Shown: piece after piece, positions 18,098-27,556 of the stretch | Position numbering within the stretch: position 1 is the stretch's first letter | Layout: each line of letters begins with the position of its first letter | The notes under the pieces: generated by a model | What the model was told of the DNA's origin: nothing | Databases searched by the model: none | Seen by the model: the letters and a program-made list of their open reading frames with translations, nothing else | Program-made: the position numbers and the translations under genes | Assembly (NCBI RefSeq): GCF_011007365.1 | Contig: NZ_WFKM01000007.1 | Location: 238,480-302,479, forward strand | DNA length: 64,000 nucleotides | DNA from: Sphingobacterium sp. xlx-96 | GTDB taxonomy: Bacteria > Bacteroidota > Bacteroidia > Sphingobacteriales > Sphingobacteriaceae | Direction: 5' to 3'

Positions 18098-19026
18098 TAT
18101 GCGTTTTCTTCTAAAGTTTCTTTGTCAATTTCTTTTTCCACTTCCGCTGCGGAAGGTAGCCTGTCAGCACCTAATCGTTGTGGCCTGATGATATAGTATA
18201 TTCCTGAGCAGGCAACAACTAGTGAAATAATATAAAAAAACAAGCTTAATAATACGCCTGTATGTTGTTCTATTTGAAAATATCCAGTTCCGTAAATAAA
18301 TACGAGTTCGCGCAATCCAACTCCGCCTCCAATAGAAGGGATAATGGCAACCAAGGAAGAAACCAGAAATATAAGTAGGTAAGGTGAGAATTTGCCGTCA
18401 AAATTAAGCGAGTATAATATAAGAATCGCTGTAATGACTTGAAATCCCTGAGCAGCTAAAGCCTTAACGTGTGTTTGGAGGAATCTCCTAGCAAAATCTT
18501 TAAAAAAGGAATGTAAAAAGAAATAATAACTTCCGGTGCCTACAAATGCAGCTGTAATCGTAACGTAATTGGGGATTGCTAATCTGGGCATGAAAACTAT
18601 CAACGCACAGATAATGACAGCGAGTGCCCAAAGGCCGCTAAGACGATCGAAAAAGATTGCACTTAGTAACTTTCTCCCCTTTATTTGATGTGCTTTCTTT
18701 AAGAAATAGATCTTGTACCCATCTCCACCGATTCCGCCTGGTAAGAAAAAATTATATAAAAGCCCTAGCTGGTATAATCTAAGATTGTATCGCTCACTTA
18801 GATTTAATTTTATGGTTTTAAAAAAGGAATTTAATCTAGATGAGGCTATCAAAATAGAGATTGAATAACTGCATATTGCCAGGAAAAGATACCACCAGTC
18901 ACAGTCTATCAAAGCCTTTTTAAGTTCATGGAAATCAATTTTCCTTGAAACCCAATATAGCGCGCCGGACGTTACTATAATTTTAAATATATTCTTTGCA
19001 ACATTTTGTGCGTTCTTATTCTTCAT
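18097..19026 (-). CDS. Second flippase-like membrane protein (UPF0104/LPG synthase transmembrane family)
   Basis: 309 residues with about eight membrane helices and the family signature FFLPGGIGGDGYKIYFLKK near residue 93, followed by IGGGVGLRELVF near residue 222. It is a distant paralogue of the protein encoded at 12096. Members translocate polar lipids or serve as membrane parts of lipid-modifying systems. The C-terminus is a charged tail (KEIDKETLEENA). It is coupled to the SDR gene. Lipid substrate unknown. Confidence 0.87.
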   Translation of the reverse strand: MKNKNAQNVAKNIFKIIVTSGALYWVSRKIDFHELKKALIDCDWWYLFLAICSYSISILIASSRLNSFFKTIKLNLSERYNLRLYQLGLLYNFFLPGGIGGDGYKIYFLKKAHQIKGRKLLSAIFFDRLSGLWALAVIICALIVFMPRLAIPNYVTITAAFVGTGSYYFFLHSFFKDFARRFLQTHVKALAAQGFQVITAILILYSLNFDGKFSPYLLIFLVSSLVAIIPSIGGGVGLRELVFIYGTGYFQIEQHTGVLLSLFFYIISLVVACSGIYYIIRPQRLGADRLPSAAEVEKEIDKETLEENA

Positions 19027-19068
19027 GTAAAATCACTTTTTGATTTTTATAATTAGTATTGGTTCTCT

Positions 19069-19380
19069 TTATAATAGCGGATAAATTCTAAAATATAGTA
19101 AAATAAGATAGACTATTAAAAAGATACAGGAAAGTGAAAATAGCCAATTGACATCACCATGTATAAATTTGTGTTTCAAGACAAGGAATAGAAGCACAAA
19201 TACGATTATAAACAATACAATCGGGAATGCTATAGACCACATGTTCTCAAAATGTACAGTAGAAGCCATTTGTTCTCCCTTTGCAAAATAGAGATAAATG
19301 GAAAATGCTAGGATAATAATAAGTAAGCGAACTAAAGTTTTAGCTACTATTCTACTTATGGTATGATTTTTGGATGCCAT
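19069..19380 (-). CDS. Small membrane protein of unknown function
   Basis: 103 residues with three hydrophobic segments (about 12-28, 48-66 and 78-98) and a basic N-terminus. No family recognised. It lies 42 nt upstream of the flippase-like gene on the same strand and could be the first gene of that operon. Its start is an ATG 67 nt from the divergent lipoprotein gene. Confidence 0.6.
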   Translation of the reverse strand: MASKNHTISRIVAKTLVRLLIIILAFSIYLYFAKGEQMASTVHFENMWSIAFPIVLFIIVFVLLFLVLKHKFIHGDVNWLFSLSCIFLIVYLILLYFRIYPLL

Positions 19381-19447
19381 CGCTGATTAAGATATCAAGT
19401 TTTATATCTTTGCAAATATACATCATAGATTACTTAATAATTATATT

Positions 19448-20014
19448 ATGCGTAAACGTATTCTTTCCCTGTTGTCACTTTTTACAGTGATTATGTTGGT
19501 CACTTCATGTGGAGCTCAGAAAAAAGGAGCATCAAACGTCAATAATGGTTCTTCTGCGACTGCATCAACCGGACCATCTGCTTCGCAATGGCGCTCGGGA
19601 GTTAAGGGGACCTGGGTTTTAAATTCGGTGACTCGTCAAGATATACCAGATTCATATACGATCAAAAATATTTTCGACGAAGCTCCTGTTGAATGTTTTA
19701 TCGGCAGTGTGTGGCATTTGCCGGGAGGTAATTATAGAGGAAGTATATCATTTAATTCATCAGGTACACTGTGTGCAGATGGTGCTGTCCGTACTATTAT
19801 CTGGTCTATCTATGATCCAGGGAAAATGGGGGGTGAACCAGAATTTCAATTCAAAAAGTTATACGCAGGTGATAAGGCTGCAAACGTGACGAGTGGATAT
19901 AGATTAGGTTTATCTTTTGCAGACCAAGAATCGATGGTGTTGAAAATGCCAATCCCTTTGGATAACGGTTCAAAAGGACATCTTGTTTTTAATTTTTCAA
20001 AAAGAGCAGATTAA
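19448..20014 (+). CDS. Lipoprotein, lipocalin-like
   Basis: 188 residues with a lipoprotein signal peptide and lipobox LVTSC (Cys21). A Ser/Thr/Gly-rich linker precedes a compact beta-rich domain starting WRSGVKGTWVLNSVTRQDIP. This resembles the lipocalin-like lipoproteins common in Sphingobacteriales. No partner gene such as an OmpA-type protein follows; the next gene converges. Function unknown; an envelope role is inferred. Confidence 0.75.
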   Translation: MRKRILSLLSLFTVIMLVTSCGAQKKGASNVNNGSSATASTGPSASQWRSGVKGTWVLNSVTRQDIPDSYTIKNIFDEAPVECFIGSVWHLPGGNYRGSISFNSSGTLCADGAVRTIIWSIYDPGKMGGEPEFQFKKLYAGDKAANVTSGYRLGLSFADQESMVLKMPIPLDNGSKGHLVFNFSKRAD

Positions 20015-20020
20015 CCAATA

Positions 20021-20076
20021 TAAAATAAAAGGCATGATGATCCACCAATTGGTGGATCATCATGCCTTTTATTTTA
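20021..20076. terminator. Long perfect palindrome acting as bidirectional terminator
   Basis: Bases 20021-20048 are the exact reverse complement of 20049-20076, a 28-bp perfect palindrome with A/T-rich ends (TAAAATAAAA and TTTTATTTTA). It lies between the lipoprotein gene and the converging metZ gene; its right arm overlaps the metZ stop region. The centre ATGATCCACCAAT is repeated, with one change, in the metZ leader hairpin. Confidence 0.88.
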
Positions 20077-21247
20077 TCAGCGATTTACTTATCGCCTGTA
20101 GAATATCTTCGATAATGTCTTCTTTGTCTTCGAGTCCAACAGAGAGACGGATAGTGCCAGGCTTAATTCCTAAATTCTCGCGTTCTGCTTCTGTTAGTTT
20201 AGAATGTGTTGTTGAGCCAGGGTGCGTCGCAATGGTCCTTGAGTCGCCTAAGTTCGACGTGTACAAGATCATTTCCAAAGCGTCAATAAATTCAAAGGCA
20301 CGTTCTTTGCCTCCCTTCACTTCAAAAGTGACGATACCGCCACCTGCTTTCATCTGTTTTTGTGCCAATGTGTATTGCGGGTGAGATGGCAGAAATGGAT
20401 ACTTTACCGTTTCTATTTCAGGGTGCTTTTCCAGAACCTCCGCTACAGCCAATGCATTAGAACAATGTCTATCCATACGGAGACCTAAGGTTTCTAGACT
20501 TTTGGACAATACCCATGCATTGAAAGGCGACATTGCTGGTCCTGTGTGACGGATAAAGAACATGAGTTTATTCATTAACGTCGTGTTTCCAACAATTACC
20601 CCACCTAATACGCGTCCTTGTCCATCCATGTATTTGGTCGCTGAATGTATGGAGAGATCAAAACCATATTTTAAGGGTTTTTGAAGATACGGCGTGGCAA
20701 AGCAATTATCTATCGAGAAAATGATATTTGGATACTTTGCTTTTAGTGTACCTAGTTGCTCTAAATCATATAACTCGAGCCCTGGGTTAGAAGGTGATTC
20801 CAGAAAAAGTATTTTTGTGTTGGGTTGTATTGCATTTTCCCATACGCTAATGTCTGCACTATCTACATAAGTTGTTGTGACTCCCCATCTTGGTAATAGC
20901 TGGGTCAATAACTGATGTGTGGAACCAAAAATCGCCCGGCTGGATACAATATGATCGCCATTTTCAACGAATGCTGCAAAGGAAGCAAAAACGGCAGCCA
21001 TTCCAGAAGAAAAAGCTAATCCGGATTCGGCAGACTCCAGTGCGCATACCCTGTTTATAAATTCCGAAGTATTTGGATTAGCATAACGAGAATAAACCAT
21101 CCCTTCCTCTTCTTCTGCAAAAATAGCTCGACCTTGCTCTGCGTTGTCAAATATAAAGCTTGAGGTCAAATAAAGTGGGACAGAGTGTTCTCTTGTAGCG
21201 GAACGAGGTGCCTGTTCTCTGATTATTCGGGATTGATCTTTTTTCAT
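20069..21247 (-). CDS. metZ: O-succinylhomoserine sulfhydrylase / trans-sulfuration PLP enzyme
   Basis: 392 residues, Cys/Met-metabolism PLP family. The PLP lysine is in SIHSATKYMDGQGRVLGG (near residue 206). Other family marks are YSRYANPNT, the FSSGMAAVFA loop and LFLESPSNPGLEL. It most likely makes homocysteine from an acylhomoserine and sulfide (MetZ), but cystathionine gamma-synthase or methionine gamma-lyase are alternatives in this family. The leader (21248-21390) contains a long hairpin but no S-box pattern that I could recognise. Confidence 0.85.
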   Translation of the reverse strand: MKKDQSRIIREQAPRSATREHSVPLYLTSSFIFDNAEQGRAIFAEEEEGMVYSRYANPNTSEFINRVCALESAESGLAFSSGMAAVFASFAAFVENGDHIVSSRAIFGSTHQLLTQLLPRWGVTTTYVDSADISVWENAIQPNTKILFLESPSNPGLELYDLEQLGTLKAKYPNIIFSIDNCFATPYLQKPLKYGFDLSIHSATKYMDGQGRVLGGVIVGNTTLMNKLMFFIRHTGPAMSPFNAWVLSKSLETLGLRMDRHCSNALAVAEVLEKHPEIETVKYPFLPSHPQYTLAQKQMKAGGGIVTFEVKGGKERAFEFIDALEMILYTSNLGDSRTIATHPGSTTHSKLTEAERENLGIKPGTIRLSVGLEDKEDIIEDILQAISKSLIK

Positions 21248-21302
21248 CCGTATACAATTATTTCATGATCCGACAGCTGGCGGATCGGTTTGTTTTTTAG
21301 GT

Positions 21303-21350
21303 GATGAAGCTACTATGATCCTCCAATAGGAGAACCATGGTAGCTTCATC
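21303..21350 (-). other. Long imperfect hairpin in the metZ leader
   Basis: GATGAAGCTAC at 21303-21313 pairs with GTAGCTTCATC at 21340-21350, and the interior pairs further with wobbles down to a 4-nt loop, giving roughly 25 bp. It lies between the katA terminator and the metZ start, with a smaller hairpin (GATCCG/CGGATC, 21267-21286) after it. It could be a second terminator, an attenuator or a repeated element. Confidence 0.5.
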
Positions 21351-21389
21351 AATTTTTTTATAAAAATAAAACCTATTTGCTGCTTATAC

Positions 21390-21422
21390 AAAAAAAAGCT
21401 ACCTTTTTAGTAGCTTTTTTTT
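21390..21422. terminator. Intrinsic terminator of katA
   Basis: AAAAAAAAGCTAC (21390-21402) pairs with GTAGCTTTTTTTT (21410-21422) around a 7-nt loop, directly after the katA stop codon. An 8-nt U-run follows the stem in either direction. Confidence 0.92.
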
Positions 21423-21429
21423 GTGTTTT

Positions 21430-22920
21430 TTATTTGGGCATGTATTCACTTAGTTTGTCCATGGAAAAACCTAATCCCTTGGCGACTCCCATACCTAGAT
21501 TCATATCTGCTCGAAACCAATGGCATAATTGACGCATCACAATTTCATCACGTTTAGGGCCTTCAATTCCAGACATAGCACCTACAATGTTTCCAATTAA
21601 ATGACTTTTTTGTTCTTGATCTAACAAACGGTAAAGATCTCCTGGTTGGGTATAATGATCATCGTCATTTGCATTTCTGTCATAATGATCAGCAATAGGG
21701 CTGTCTAGGTGTAGAGCTGGTTCAGCATATTCCCGAGCTTCACGACTCTCGTCAAATGAATTAGGGAAGTAATTTGGTGAAGAGGCACCGTTTCCGTCTA
21801 CGCGCATGTATCCGTCACGTTGATAGTTGTTTACCATGAATGGGCATCTATTAACAGGAATCTGTTCAAAATTGGCTCCCAAACGATAGCGGTGCGCATC
21901 TGGATAAGATAAAATTCTCCCTTGCAACATTTTGTCAGGAGAGAAAGAAATTCCGTCTACGACATGAGCTGGTGCAAATGCTGCTTGTTCTACGTGTGCG
22001 AAATAGTTGTCAGGATTTTCATTAAGTTCGAGTACACCAACTTCGATCAGTGGATAATCTTTTTGAGACCATACCTTTGTCAGATCAAATGGATTCCAAC
22101 GGAAAGTTTTTGTTTGTTCGTCCGTCATCACCTGGATATACAGTTTCCATTTTGGAAAGTCTCCCTTCTCAATGGCAGTGTGAAGATCCCGTTGTGCATA
22201 GTCCATATCCTCTGCTCTCATTTGATCAGCCTCGGCACCCGTAAGGTTTTTGATCCCCTGTTGTGTGCGGAAGTGAAATTTTACAAATACTTTTTCGTTA
22301 TTCGAATTGATCATGGAAAAAGTATGTGAGCCGTACCCATGCATATGTCGGTATCCAAAAGGAGTTCCACGATCAGACATCAGGATAGTCACTTGATGAA
22401 GAGATTCAGGATTTAATGACCAAAAATCCCACATCATTGTAGCCGATTTACAGTTCGTGTATGGATCTCTTTTTTGCGTATGAATAAAGTCCGGAAATTT
22501 ACGTGGGTCTTTGATAAAGAAAACAGGGGTATTGTTGCCCACTAAATCATAGTTCCCGTCTTCAGTATAAAATTTCATTGCAAAACCACGTGGGTCACGC
22601 TCGGAGTCAGCAGATCCTCTTTCGCCGCCCACGGTGGAAAATCGTAAAAAGACACGTGTTTCTTTACCGATCTGGTTTAGGAATTTGGCTTTTGTGTATC
22701 TTGAAATATCATGAGTTACCGTAAAAGTTCCATAGGCCCCCGAACCTTTTGCATGAACGATACGTTCCGGGATTCGTTCTCTGTTGAAGTGAGCTAATTT
22801 CTCGTGAAGAAAAAAGTCCTGTAACAAAATTGGACCTCTTGGGCCAGCAGTCATAGAATCCTGATAAAATGGCACCGGATTGCCTGACGCGGTAGTAATT
22901 TTTTTCTTGTTCTCTTCCAT
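21430..22920 (-). CDS. katA: Monofunctional haem catalase
   Basis: 496 residues, the small-subunit clade length. It splits hydrogen peroxide into water and oxygen. The active-site block [18 protein letters not shown] carries the essential His near residue 56, [13 protein letters not shown] carries the conserved Asn, and the haem-ligand Tyr lies in [14 protein letters not shown] near residue 340. N-terminal residues are hydrophilic, so it is cytoplasmic. A TAATTTTG element on the minus strand (22969-22976) may be its -7. Expression in response to oxidants is expected but no OxyR site was identified. Confidence 0.97.
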   Translation of the reverse strand: MEENKKKITTASGNPVPFYQDSMTAGPRGPILLQDFFLHEKLAHFNRERIPERIVHAKGSGAYGTFTVTHDISRYTKAKFLNQIGKETRVFLRFSTVGGERGSADSERDPRGFAMKFYTEDGNYDLVGNNTPVFFIKDPRKFPDFIHTQKRDPYTNCKSATMMWDFWSLNPESLHQVTILMSDRGTPFGYRHMHGYGSHTFSMINSNNEKVFVKFHFRTQQGIKNLTGAEADQMRAEDMDYAQRDLHTAIEKGDFPKWKLYIQVMTDEQTKTFRWNPFDLTKVWSQKDYPLIEVGVLELNENPDNYFAHVEQAAFAPAHVVDGISFSPDKMLQGRILSYPDAHRYRLGANFEQIPVNRCPFMVNNYQRDGYMRVDGNGASSPNYFPNSFDESREAREYAEPALHLDSPIADHYDRNANDDDHYTQPGDLYRLLDQEQKSHLIGNIVGAMSGIEGPKRDEIVMRQLCHWFRADMNLGMGVAKGLGFSMDKLSEYMPK

Positions 22921-23266
22921 AGCTGTTTATATTATATATAATAAATATCTTAACGTTGATTTTGTTTCCAAAATTATACGAAAATATTGGTAAGTTCCCA
23001 TCGTTAAAAATGATGTCGTATAGTTAAACTTTATAGTTGGGTTGTTTTTTTATTAATTTTCAGTATAGGTTGCTGACGGTAAATTCACCGATATATAGTA
23101 TCTTTATGTACGAAACCTAAATCGTTTAATTTGAAATATCCAGTAGCAGAACTGTACATCCACGAATGAACATACTTAGTTCGTGAGCTCGTTATACTCG
23201 GTTTGGATATTCCATCTCGACTAGTCGGGACAAGTTAATGACAGATAAAAAACAGATCATACACCT
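22921..23266. other. Intergenic region between katA and GH29 fucosidase
   Basis: 346 bp between divergent genes. It holds a minus-strand -7 candidate for katA (TAATTTTG, 22976-22969), a weaker plus-strand one (TATCTTTA, 23099-23106), and one copy of an intergenic inverted-repeat element (23132-23214) just before the fucosidase start. No small gene was seen. Confidence 0.6.
23132..23214 (+). repeat. Intergenic inverted-repeat element, copy A
   Basis: The ends TGAAATATCCA and TGGATATTCCA form an imperfect inverted repeat. The left 45 or so bases (TAGCA, CTG-ACA and GAATGAACATACTT in order) align with copy B at 46000-46059, and the right end TTTGGATATTCCAT is identical. Copy A carries about 24 extra bases and an internal hairpin CACGAA/TTCGTG (23161-23166 with 23180-23185). 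It ends 52 nt before the GH29 start codon. Confidence 0.6.
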
Positions 23267-25150
23267 ATGAACACTAAGAACCTACTTCGATTACTATTAT
23301 TAAGCCCACTGTTTTCTTTCGCGCAAAAGGCGCCCGAACCTTATGGGGCTTTACCTTCGGCTAGACAGTTGACTTGGCACGAGATGGAGATGTACTGTCT
23401 TATCCATTACACGCCTACGACTTTTCAGGATAAAGAGTGGGGTTACGGAGATGCAGATCCCAAGATTTTTAACCCCAGTCATTTTGATGCCAGTCAAATT
23501 GCGAAAGCAGCTGCATCAGCCGGTTTTAAAGGGCTGATCTCGGTAGCCAAACATCACGATGGATTCTGTCTTTGGCCTACAAAAACGAATAGTTATAATA
23601 TAGCATATTCGCCCTGGAAGGATGGAAAGGGAGATATGGTGAAAGAATTTATGGAGGCGAGTCATGCCCAGGGTATGGCATTTGGTGTTTATTTATCGGC
23701 TTGGGATAGAAATGATACAAGATATGGCACACCAGCATATGCCGATGCATATCGGGCACAGTTGAAAGAACTCATGACAGGATATGGTAAGCTATTTACG
23801 TCTTGGCACGACGGTGCTAATGGGGGCGATGGTTATTATGGAGGAAAGAGTGAGAAGCGAACGATAGATAGGACGACCTATTATGCTTGGGAAGAAAAGA
23901 CCTGGCCTATTGTGCGCCGTTATCAACCTATGGCTATGATTTTCTCTGATATCGGTCCTGATATGCGTTGGGTCGGCAATGAGCATGGCTTTGCCGCAGA
24001 GACTTCCTGGGCGACCATTACACCAAAAACAAAAGATGGGAGTAAACCCGTGCCGGGACAACTGGACGATTCTAATCTTCCTACGGGAGATCGTGATGGT
24101 AAATATTGGATTCCTGCGGAATGTGACGTACCACAACGACCAGGATGGTTTTACCATAAGAACCAAGATCTGAAGGTCAAAACTCCTGCACAATTATTCG
24201 AAATATATCTTAAATCGGTAGGGAGAGGGGCCAATATGAATTTAGGACTGGCGCCTATGCCCGAAGGTATTTTGCATGCTAATGATGTTCTTTCATTAGC
24301 GGCATTTGGCAAGAAGATTGAAATGACATTTTCAAGTAATCTAGCTAAAAATGCAAGGGCAACGACGTCTAGTAATAGAGGTAAATCCTCCGAATTTGCA
24401 TTAAGCAATCTCTTTGATGATGATCGCTATAGCTATTATGCTCCCGATGAAGGGGTGTTAAATCCCGTTATTGAAGTTACCTTGCCGAATGCTGTAATAT
24501 TCGATATCATTCGTTTGCGGGAGAATATTAAGCTTGGCCAGCGTTTGGATAGTGTGGTCGTTTCGGTACCCAACGGTGATACTTGGCAACGATTAGCCTC
24601 GGCTACCAGTATTGGAGCCAATAGACTTATCAAATTAGATCAACCCGTTGTGGCGTCTAAACTAAGGGTACAGCTCTACGCTCCAGTGGTACCTACACTG
24701 AGTGATATAGGACTTTTTAAAGAATATGAAGAGCCATTTAGTTTCGGCGACTCCAATGTTGGCTTGAACAAATTAGGGAACGCTGCTCATACACTTTTAT
24801 CTCACAGTTTTCAAAAAGCCTTCGATGGGGATATATATAGTTCCGTATCGCTAAAGAATGCCAAGAGCGAAGTAATATTGCGGTTGAAGGAGCCGATTCG
24901 TGCATTGGGCTATATGCCTAGACAAGACGGTGTAAAAGAAGGAATGGTGACCAAATATAAGGTGTACCACAGTCAAGATGGTAAAAAATGGCAGTTGTTA
25001 AAAACTGGAGAATTTTCGAACATAAAGGCCAATCCAACAGAGCAGATCATTACATTTGATACTTTGCTAAGTAGTCCATACCTGAAATTTGTACCGAATG
25101 AAACAATCGCTGAGTCATTTGCTGTAGCAGAATTTAACTTATATCAATAA
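23267..25150 (+). CDS. Secreted alpha-L-fucosidase, family GH29
   Basis: 627 residues. Signal peptide residues 1-20 (ends LFSFAQKAPEP). The GH29 barrel shows KGLISVAKHHDGFCLWPTK, YNIAYSPWKDGKGD and MIFSDIGPDMRWVGNE; the nucleophile region is around this last motif (near residue 230). After residue 355 come two beta-sandwich modules of the F5/8 type C (discoidin) kind. It removes L-fucose from glycans outside the cytoplasm. The stop overlaps the GH95 start (TAATG), so the two fucosidases are coupled. Confidence 0.95.
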   Translation: MNTKNLLRLLLLSPLFSFAQKAPEPYGALPSARQLTWHEMEMYCLIHYTPTTFQDKEWGYGDADPKIFNPSHFDASQIAKAAASAGFKGLISVAKHHDGFCLWPTKTNSYNIAYSPWKDGKGDMVKEFMEASHAQGMAFGVYLSAWDRNDTRYGTPAYADAYRAQLKELMTGYGKLFTSWHDGANGGDGYYGGKSEKRTIDRTTYYAWEEKTWPIVRRYQPMAMIFSDIGPDMRWVGNEHGFAAETSWATITPKTKDGSKPVPGQLDDSNLPTGDRDGKYWIPAECDVPQRPGWFYHKNQDLKVKTPAQLFEIYLKSVGRGANMNLGLAPMPEGILHANDVLSLAAFGKKIEMTFSSNLAKNARATTSSNRGKSSEFALSNLFDDDRYSYYAPDEGVLNPVIEVTLPNAVIFDIIRLRENIKLGQRLDSVVVSVPNGDTWQRLASATSIGANRLIKLDQPVVASKLRVQLYAPVVPTLSDIGLFKEYEEPFSFGDSNVGLNKLGNAAHTLLSHSFQKAFDGDIYSSVSLKNAKSEVILRLKEPIRALGYMPRQDGVKEGMVTKYKVYHSQDGKKWQLLKTGEFSNIKANPTEQIITFDTLLSSPYLKFVPNETIAESFAVAEFNLYQ

Positions 25151-27471
25151 TGAAGAATATCTGTGTAGTCGTTGCAGTTTTCTGCACCTTGTCTATTGTC
25201 CATGGACAAGATCTTAGGATGTGGTACGACAAACCCGCTGTCAAGTGGGAGGAAGCCCTGCCTTTAGGCAATGGCCGTATAGGAATGATGCCTTATGGCG
25301 GGGTTAAGGATGAGCAAATCGTTCTCAACGAAATCTCCATGTGGTCGGGTTCGGAACAGGATCCGAATAACTACGATGCTTACAAAAGCGTTGGACAGAT
25401 CCAACAACTGCTTTTTCAAGGAAAGAATGACGAGGCCGAGAAACTTGTCAATCAAAACTTCGTCTGTAGCGGTAAAGGTTCGGGCTTCGGAAATGGAGCG
25501 ACGGTTCCGTATGGTTGCTTTCAGAGCTTCGGCTTTTTGAATTTTATTCATTTCATAGAAGGCGATTTTTCCAATTATAGACGAAGTTTAGACTTACAGA
25601 CTGCAAAAGCAGAAACGAGCTTTGAGGCAAATGGAATTCGTTATCTACGGGAGTATTTCACGTCACAGGATAAGAATGTCGGTGTCGTGAGATTATCGGC
25701 AAGCAAGAAAAAGTCTATAGGTTTTGCGCTTCACTTTTACCGCGACAAGGATGTGAAAGACTATCAATTACAACAGGATGAAATCACCGTAACAGGCCGA
25801 TTGCCAAATGGATTAGGAGGAGACGGGCTCGAGTTTGTCGGTAAGATTAAGGTGGTAGCCAAAGGAGGGAAGCAGCAGTTGTATGACAATCAAGTGATTA
25901 TTAAAGAAGCTGACGAGGTGTTGATCTATTTTACAGCGTCCACAAGTTATTACGATAGTTCCCCGAAGACAGATGTATCGAATAATTTGAGAGATGCCGA
26001 TAAGTGGAGCTACAATAAACTATTTGCTGCGCATCTGCGCGAATACCAACGTACCTTTGGACGAGTCGGATTAACGCTGAAAGATCAGATTTCCAAAGCG
26101 AATCTACCTACCGATCAACGTATCAAAGACTTTTTCGAACATCCAGAAGAAGACAACGGTATGGCCGCATTGTATTATCAATTTGGACGGTATCTAATGA
26201 TTTCTAGTGCTGCGCCGAAATATGAAAAGGCGCTTCCTCCCAATTTACAGGGGCTTTGGGCACATCAGATTCAGACACCCTGGAATGGTGATTATCACTT
26301 AAACATCAATGCGCAAATGAACCATTGGGGGGTAGAGGTCGGTAATCTTCCAGAATATCACAAGCCTTTTATAGCGTTGATTAAAAGAATAGCTAAGGAA
26401 GGCAAAAAAACAGCCAAGGCTTATTACAATGCTCCGGGCTGGGTAGTGTATATGATGACCAACATCTGGGGATATTCTGCTCCCGGAGAGAATGCTTCTT
26501 GGGGTGCCAGTACGGCCTCTGGCTGGCTATGTAATCACTTGTGGGAACACTATCTTTTTAGTGGCGATGAAGGTTATCTAAGGGAAGTATATCCATTATT
26601 GGCTGGTGCAGCACAATTCTACCAAGCGACCTTAGTTAAGGACCCTAAAACAGGATGGTTGGTTACCTCACCTTCAGTGTCCCCCGAAAATGGGTTTAAG
26701 TTAGCTAATGGCAAGACGGCTTCTGTTGTCATGGGACCTACCATCGACAATCAGATTGTAAGAGAACTTTACGGTGCTGTTATTACAGCAGACTCCATAC
26801 TAGGACTTAAAGATAGTTTTGCCCAGACATTGCGTACAGATCTTAAGCATATTCCGCCTGCTGTACGCGTCAGTTCATCTGGCCGTGTTATGGAATGGCT
26901 GGAGGATTATCGGGAGATAGAGCCTAGGCATAGACACGTGTCGCATTTGTACGGGCTATACCCTGCGGCTTTTATCTCGCCGGTGACGACACCTGATTGG
27001 GCGACAGCGGCCAAGAAAACATTAGAGGTACGCGGCGATGAAGGTACTGGATGGTCTAGAGCATGGAAGATATTGTTTTGGGCGAGACTTCATGATGGTG
27101 ACCATGCTTTAGAGATCTTGCGGCAGTTGTTGAAGCCGGCTTTTTTGCGGAATGACAAAGTAGGAGCGGGTACATATCCGAATCTATTTTGTGCACATCC
27201 GCCGTTTCAGATCGATGGAAACTTTGGTGGCTCGGCAGGTATTTCCGAGATGTTGTTGCAAAGTCAGGATGGTTACATCCATTTACTTCCGGCCTTACCT
27301 ACTGCCTGGAAGGAGGGGACAGTCAAGGGGCTTCGTGCTCGGGGTAATAGGCTTGTCGATATCACCTGGAAAGACGGGAAAGTGCAGTCCTATAAGATTA
27401 AAGGTAAAAAAGGGGACAAGGTTCGCGTTGTTATTGAAGGCAAGGAGGTAATCTATAGGGTGAAAGGTTAA
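25150..27471 (+). CDS. Glycoside hydrolase family 95 (alpha-1,2-L-fucosidase type)
   Basis: 773 residues with a signal peptide (ends SIVHGQDL). It starts with the GH95 N-terminal beta-domain (MWYDKPAVKWEEALPLGNG, LNEISMWSGSEQDPNN). The (alpha/alpha)6 barrel follows with LPPNLQGLWAHQIQTPWNGD, NAQMNHWGVEVGNLPEY and HRHVSHLYGLYP. GH95 enzymes invert, mainly on Fuc-alpha-1,2-Gal; some are galactosidases. Pairing with GH29 suggests removal of differently linked fucose from host-, plant- or algal-type glycans. No SusC/SusD pair is visible here. Confidence 0.95.
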   Translation: MKNICVVVAVFCTLSIVHGQDLRMWYDKPAVKWEEALPLGNGRIGMMPYGGVKDEQIVLNEISMWSGSEQDPNNYDAYKSVGQIQQLLFQGKNDEAEKLVNQNFVCSGKGSGFGNGATVPYGCFQSFGFLNFIHFIEGDFSNYRRSLDLQTAKAETSFEANGIRYLREYFTSQDKNVGVVRLSASKKKSIGFALHFYRDKDVKDYQLQQDEITVTGRLPNGLGGDGLEFVGKIKVVAKGGKQQLYDNQVIIKEADEVLIYFTASTSYYDSSPKTDVSNNLRDADKWSYNKLFAAHLREYQRTFGRVGLTLKDQISKANLPTDQRIKDFFEHPEEDNGMAALYYQFGRYLMISSAAPKYEKALPPNLQGLWAHQIQTPWNGDYHLNINAQMNHWGVEVGNLPEYHKPFIALIKRIAKEGKKTAKAYYNAPGWVVYMMTNIWGYSAPGENASWGASTASGWLCNHLWEHYLFSGDEGYLREVYPLLAGAAQFYQATLVKDPKTGWLVTSPSVSPENGFKLANGKTASVVMGPTIDNQIVRELYGAVITADSILGLKDSFAQTLRTDLKHIPPAVRVSSSGRVMEWLEDYREIEPRHRHVSHLYGLYPAAFISPVTTPDWATAAKKTLEVRGDEGTGWSRAWKILFWARLHDGDHALEILRQLLKPAFLRNDKVGAGTYPNLFCAHPPFQIDGNFGGSAGISEMLLQSQDGYIHLLPALPTAWKEGTVKGLRARGNRLVDITWKDGKVQSYKIKGKKGDKVRVVIEGKEVIYRVKG

Positions 27472-27502
27472 TTTGTTGGTTTAAAATGTTTTATGTAAAT
27501 TG

Positions 27503-27537
27503 CTGCGGTTGGCGGTTCGCTAATCGCAGTTTTTTTA
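27503..27537 (+). terminator. Intrinsic terminator after the fucosidase operon
   Basis: CTGCGGTTGG (27503-27512) pairs, with G-U pairs, with CTAATCGCAG (27520-27529) and is followed by eight T residues. It lies 32 nt after the GH95 stop. Confidence 0.8.
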
Positions 27538-27556
27538 TAACTAATTATAATATATA

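Noticed and set aside
21248..21390. Possible SAM riboswitch (S-box or SAM-II) in the metZ leader
   Set aside because: The hairpins present do not show the conserved core of either class that I know; a covariance-model search would be decisive.
21922..22329. 135-codon open frame on the plus strand inside katA
   Set aside because: It runs antisense to well-conserved catalase coding sequence, has a Cys/Phe-rich composition unlike a real protein, and has no promoter or spacing that supports it.
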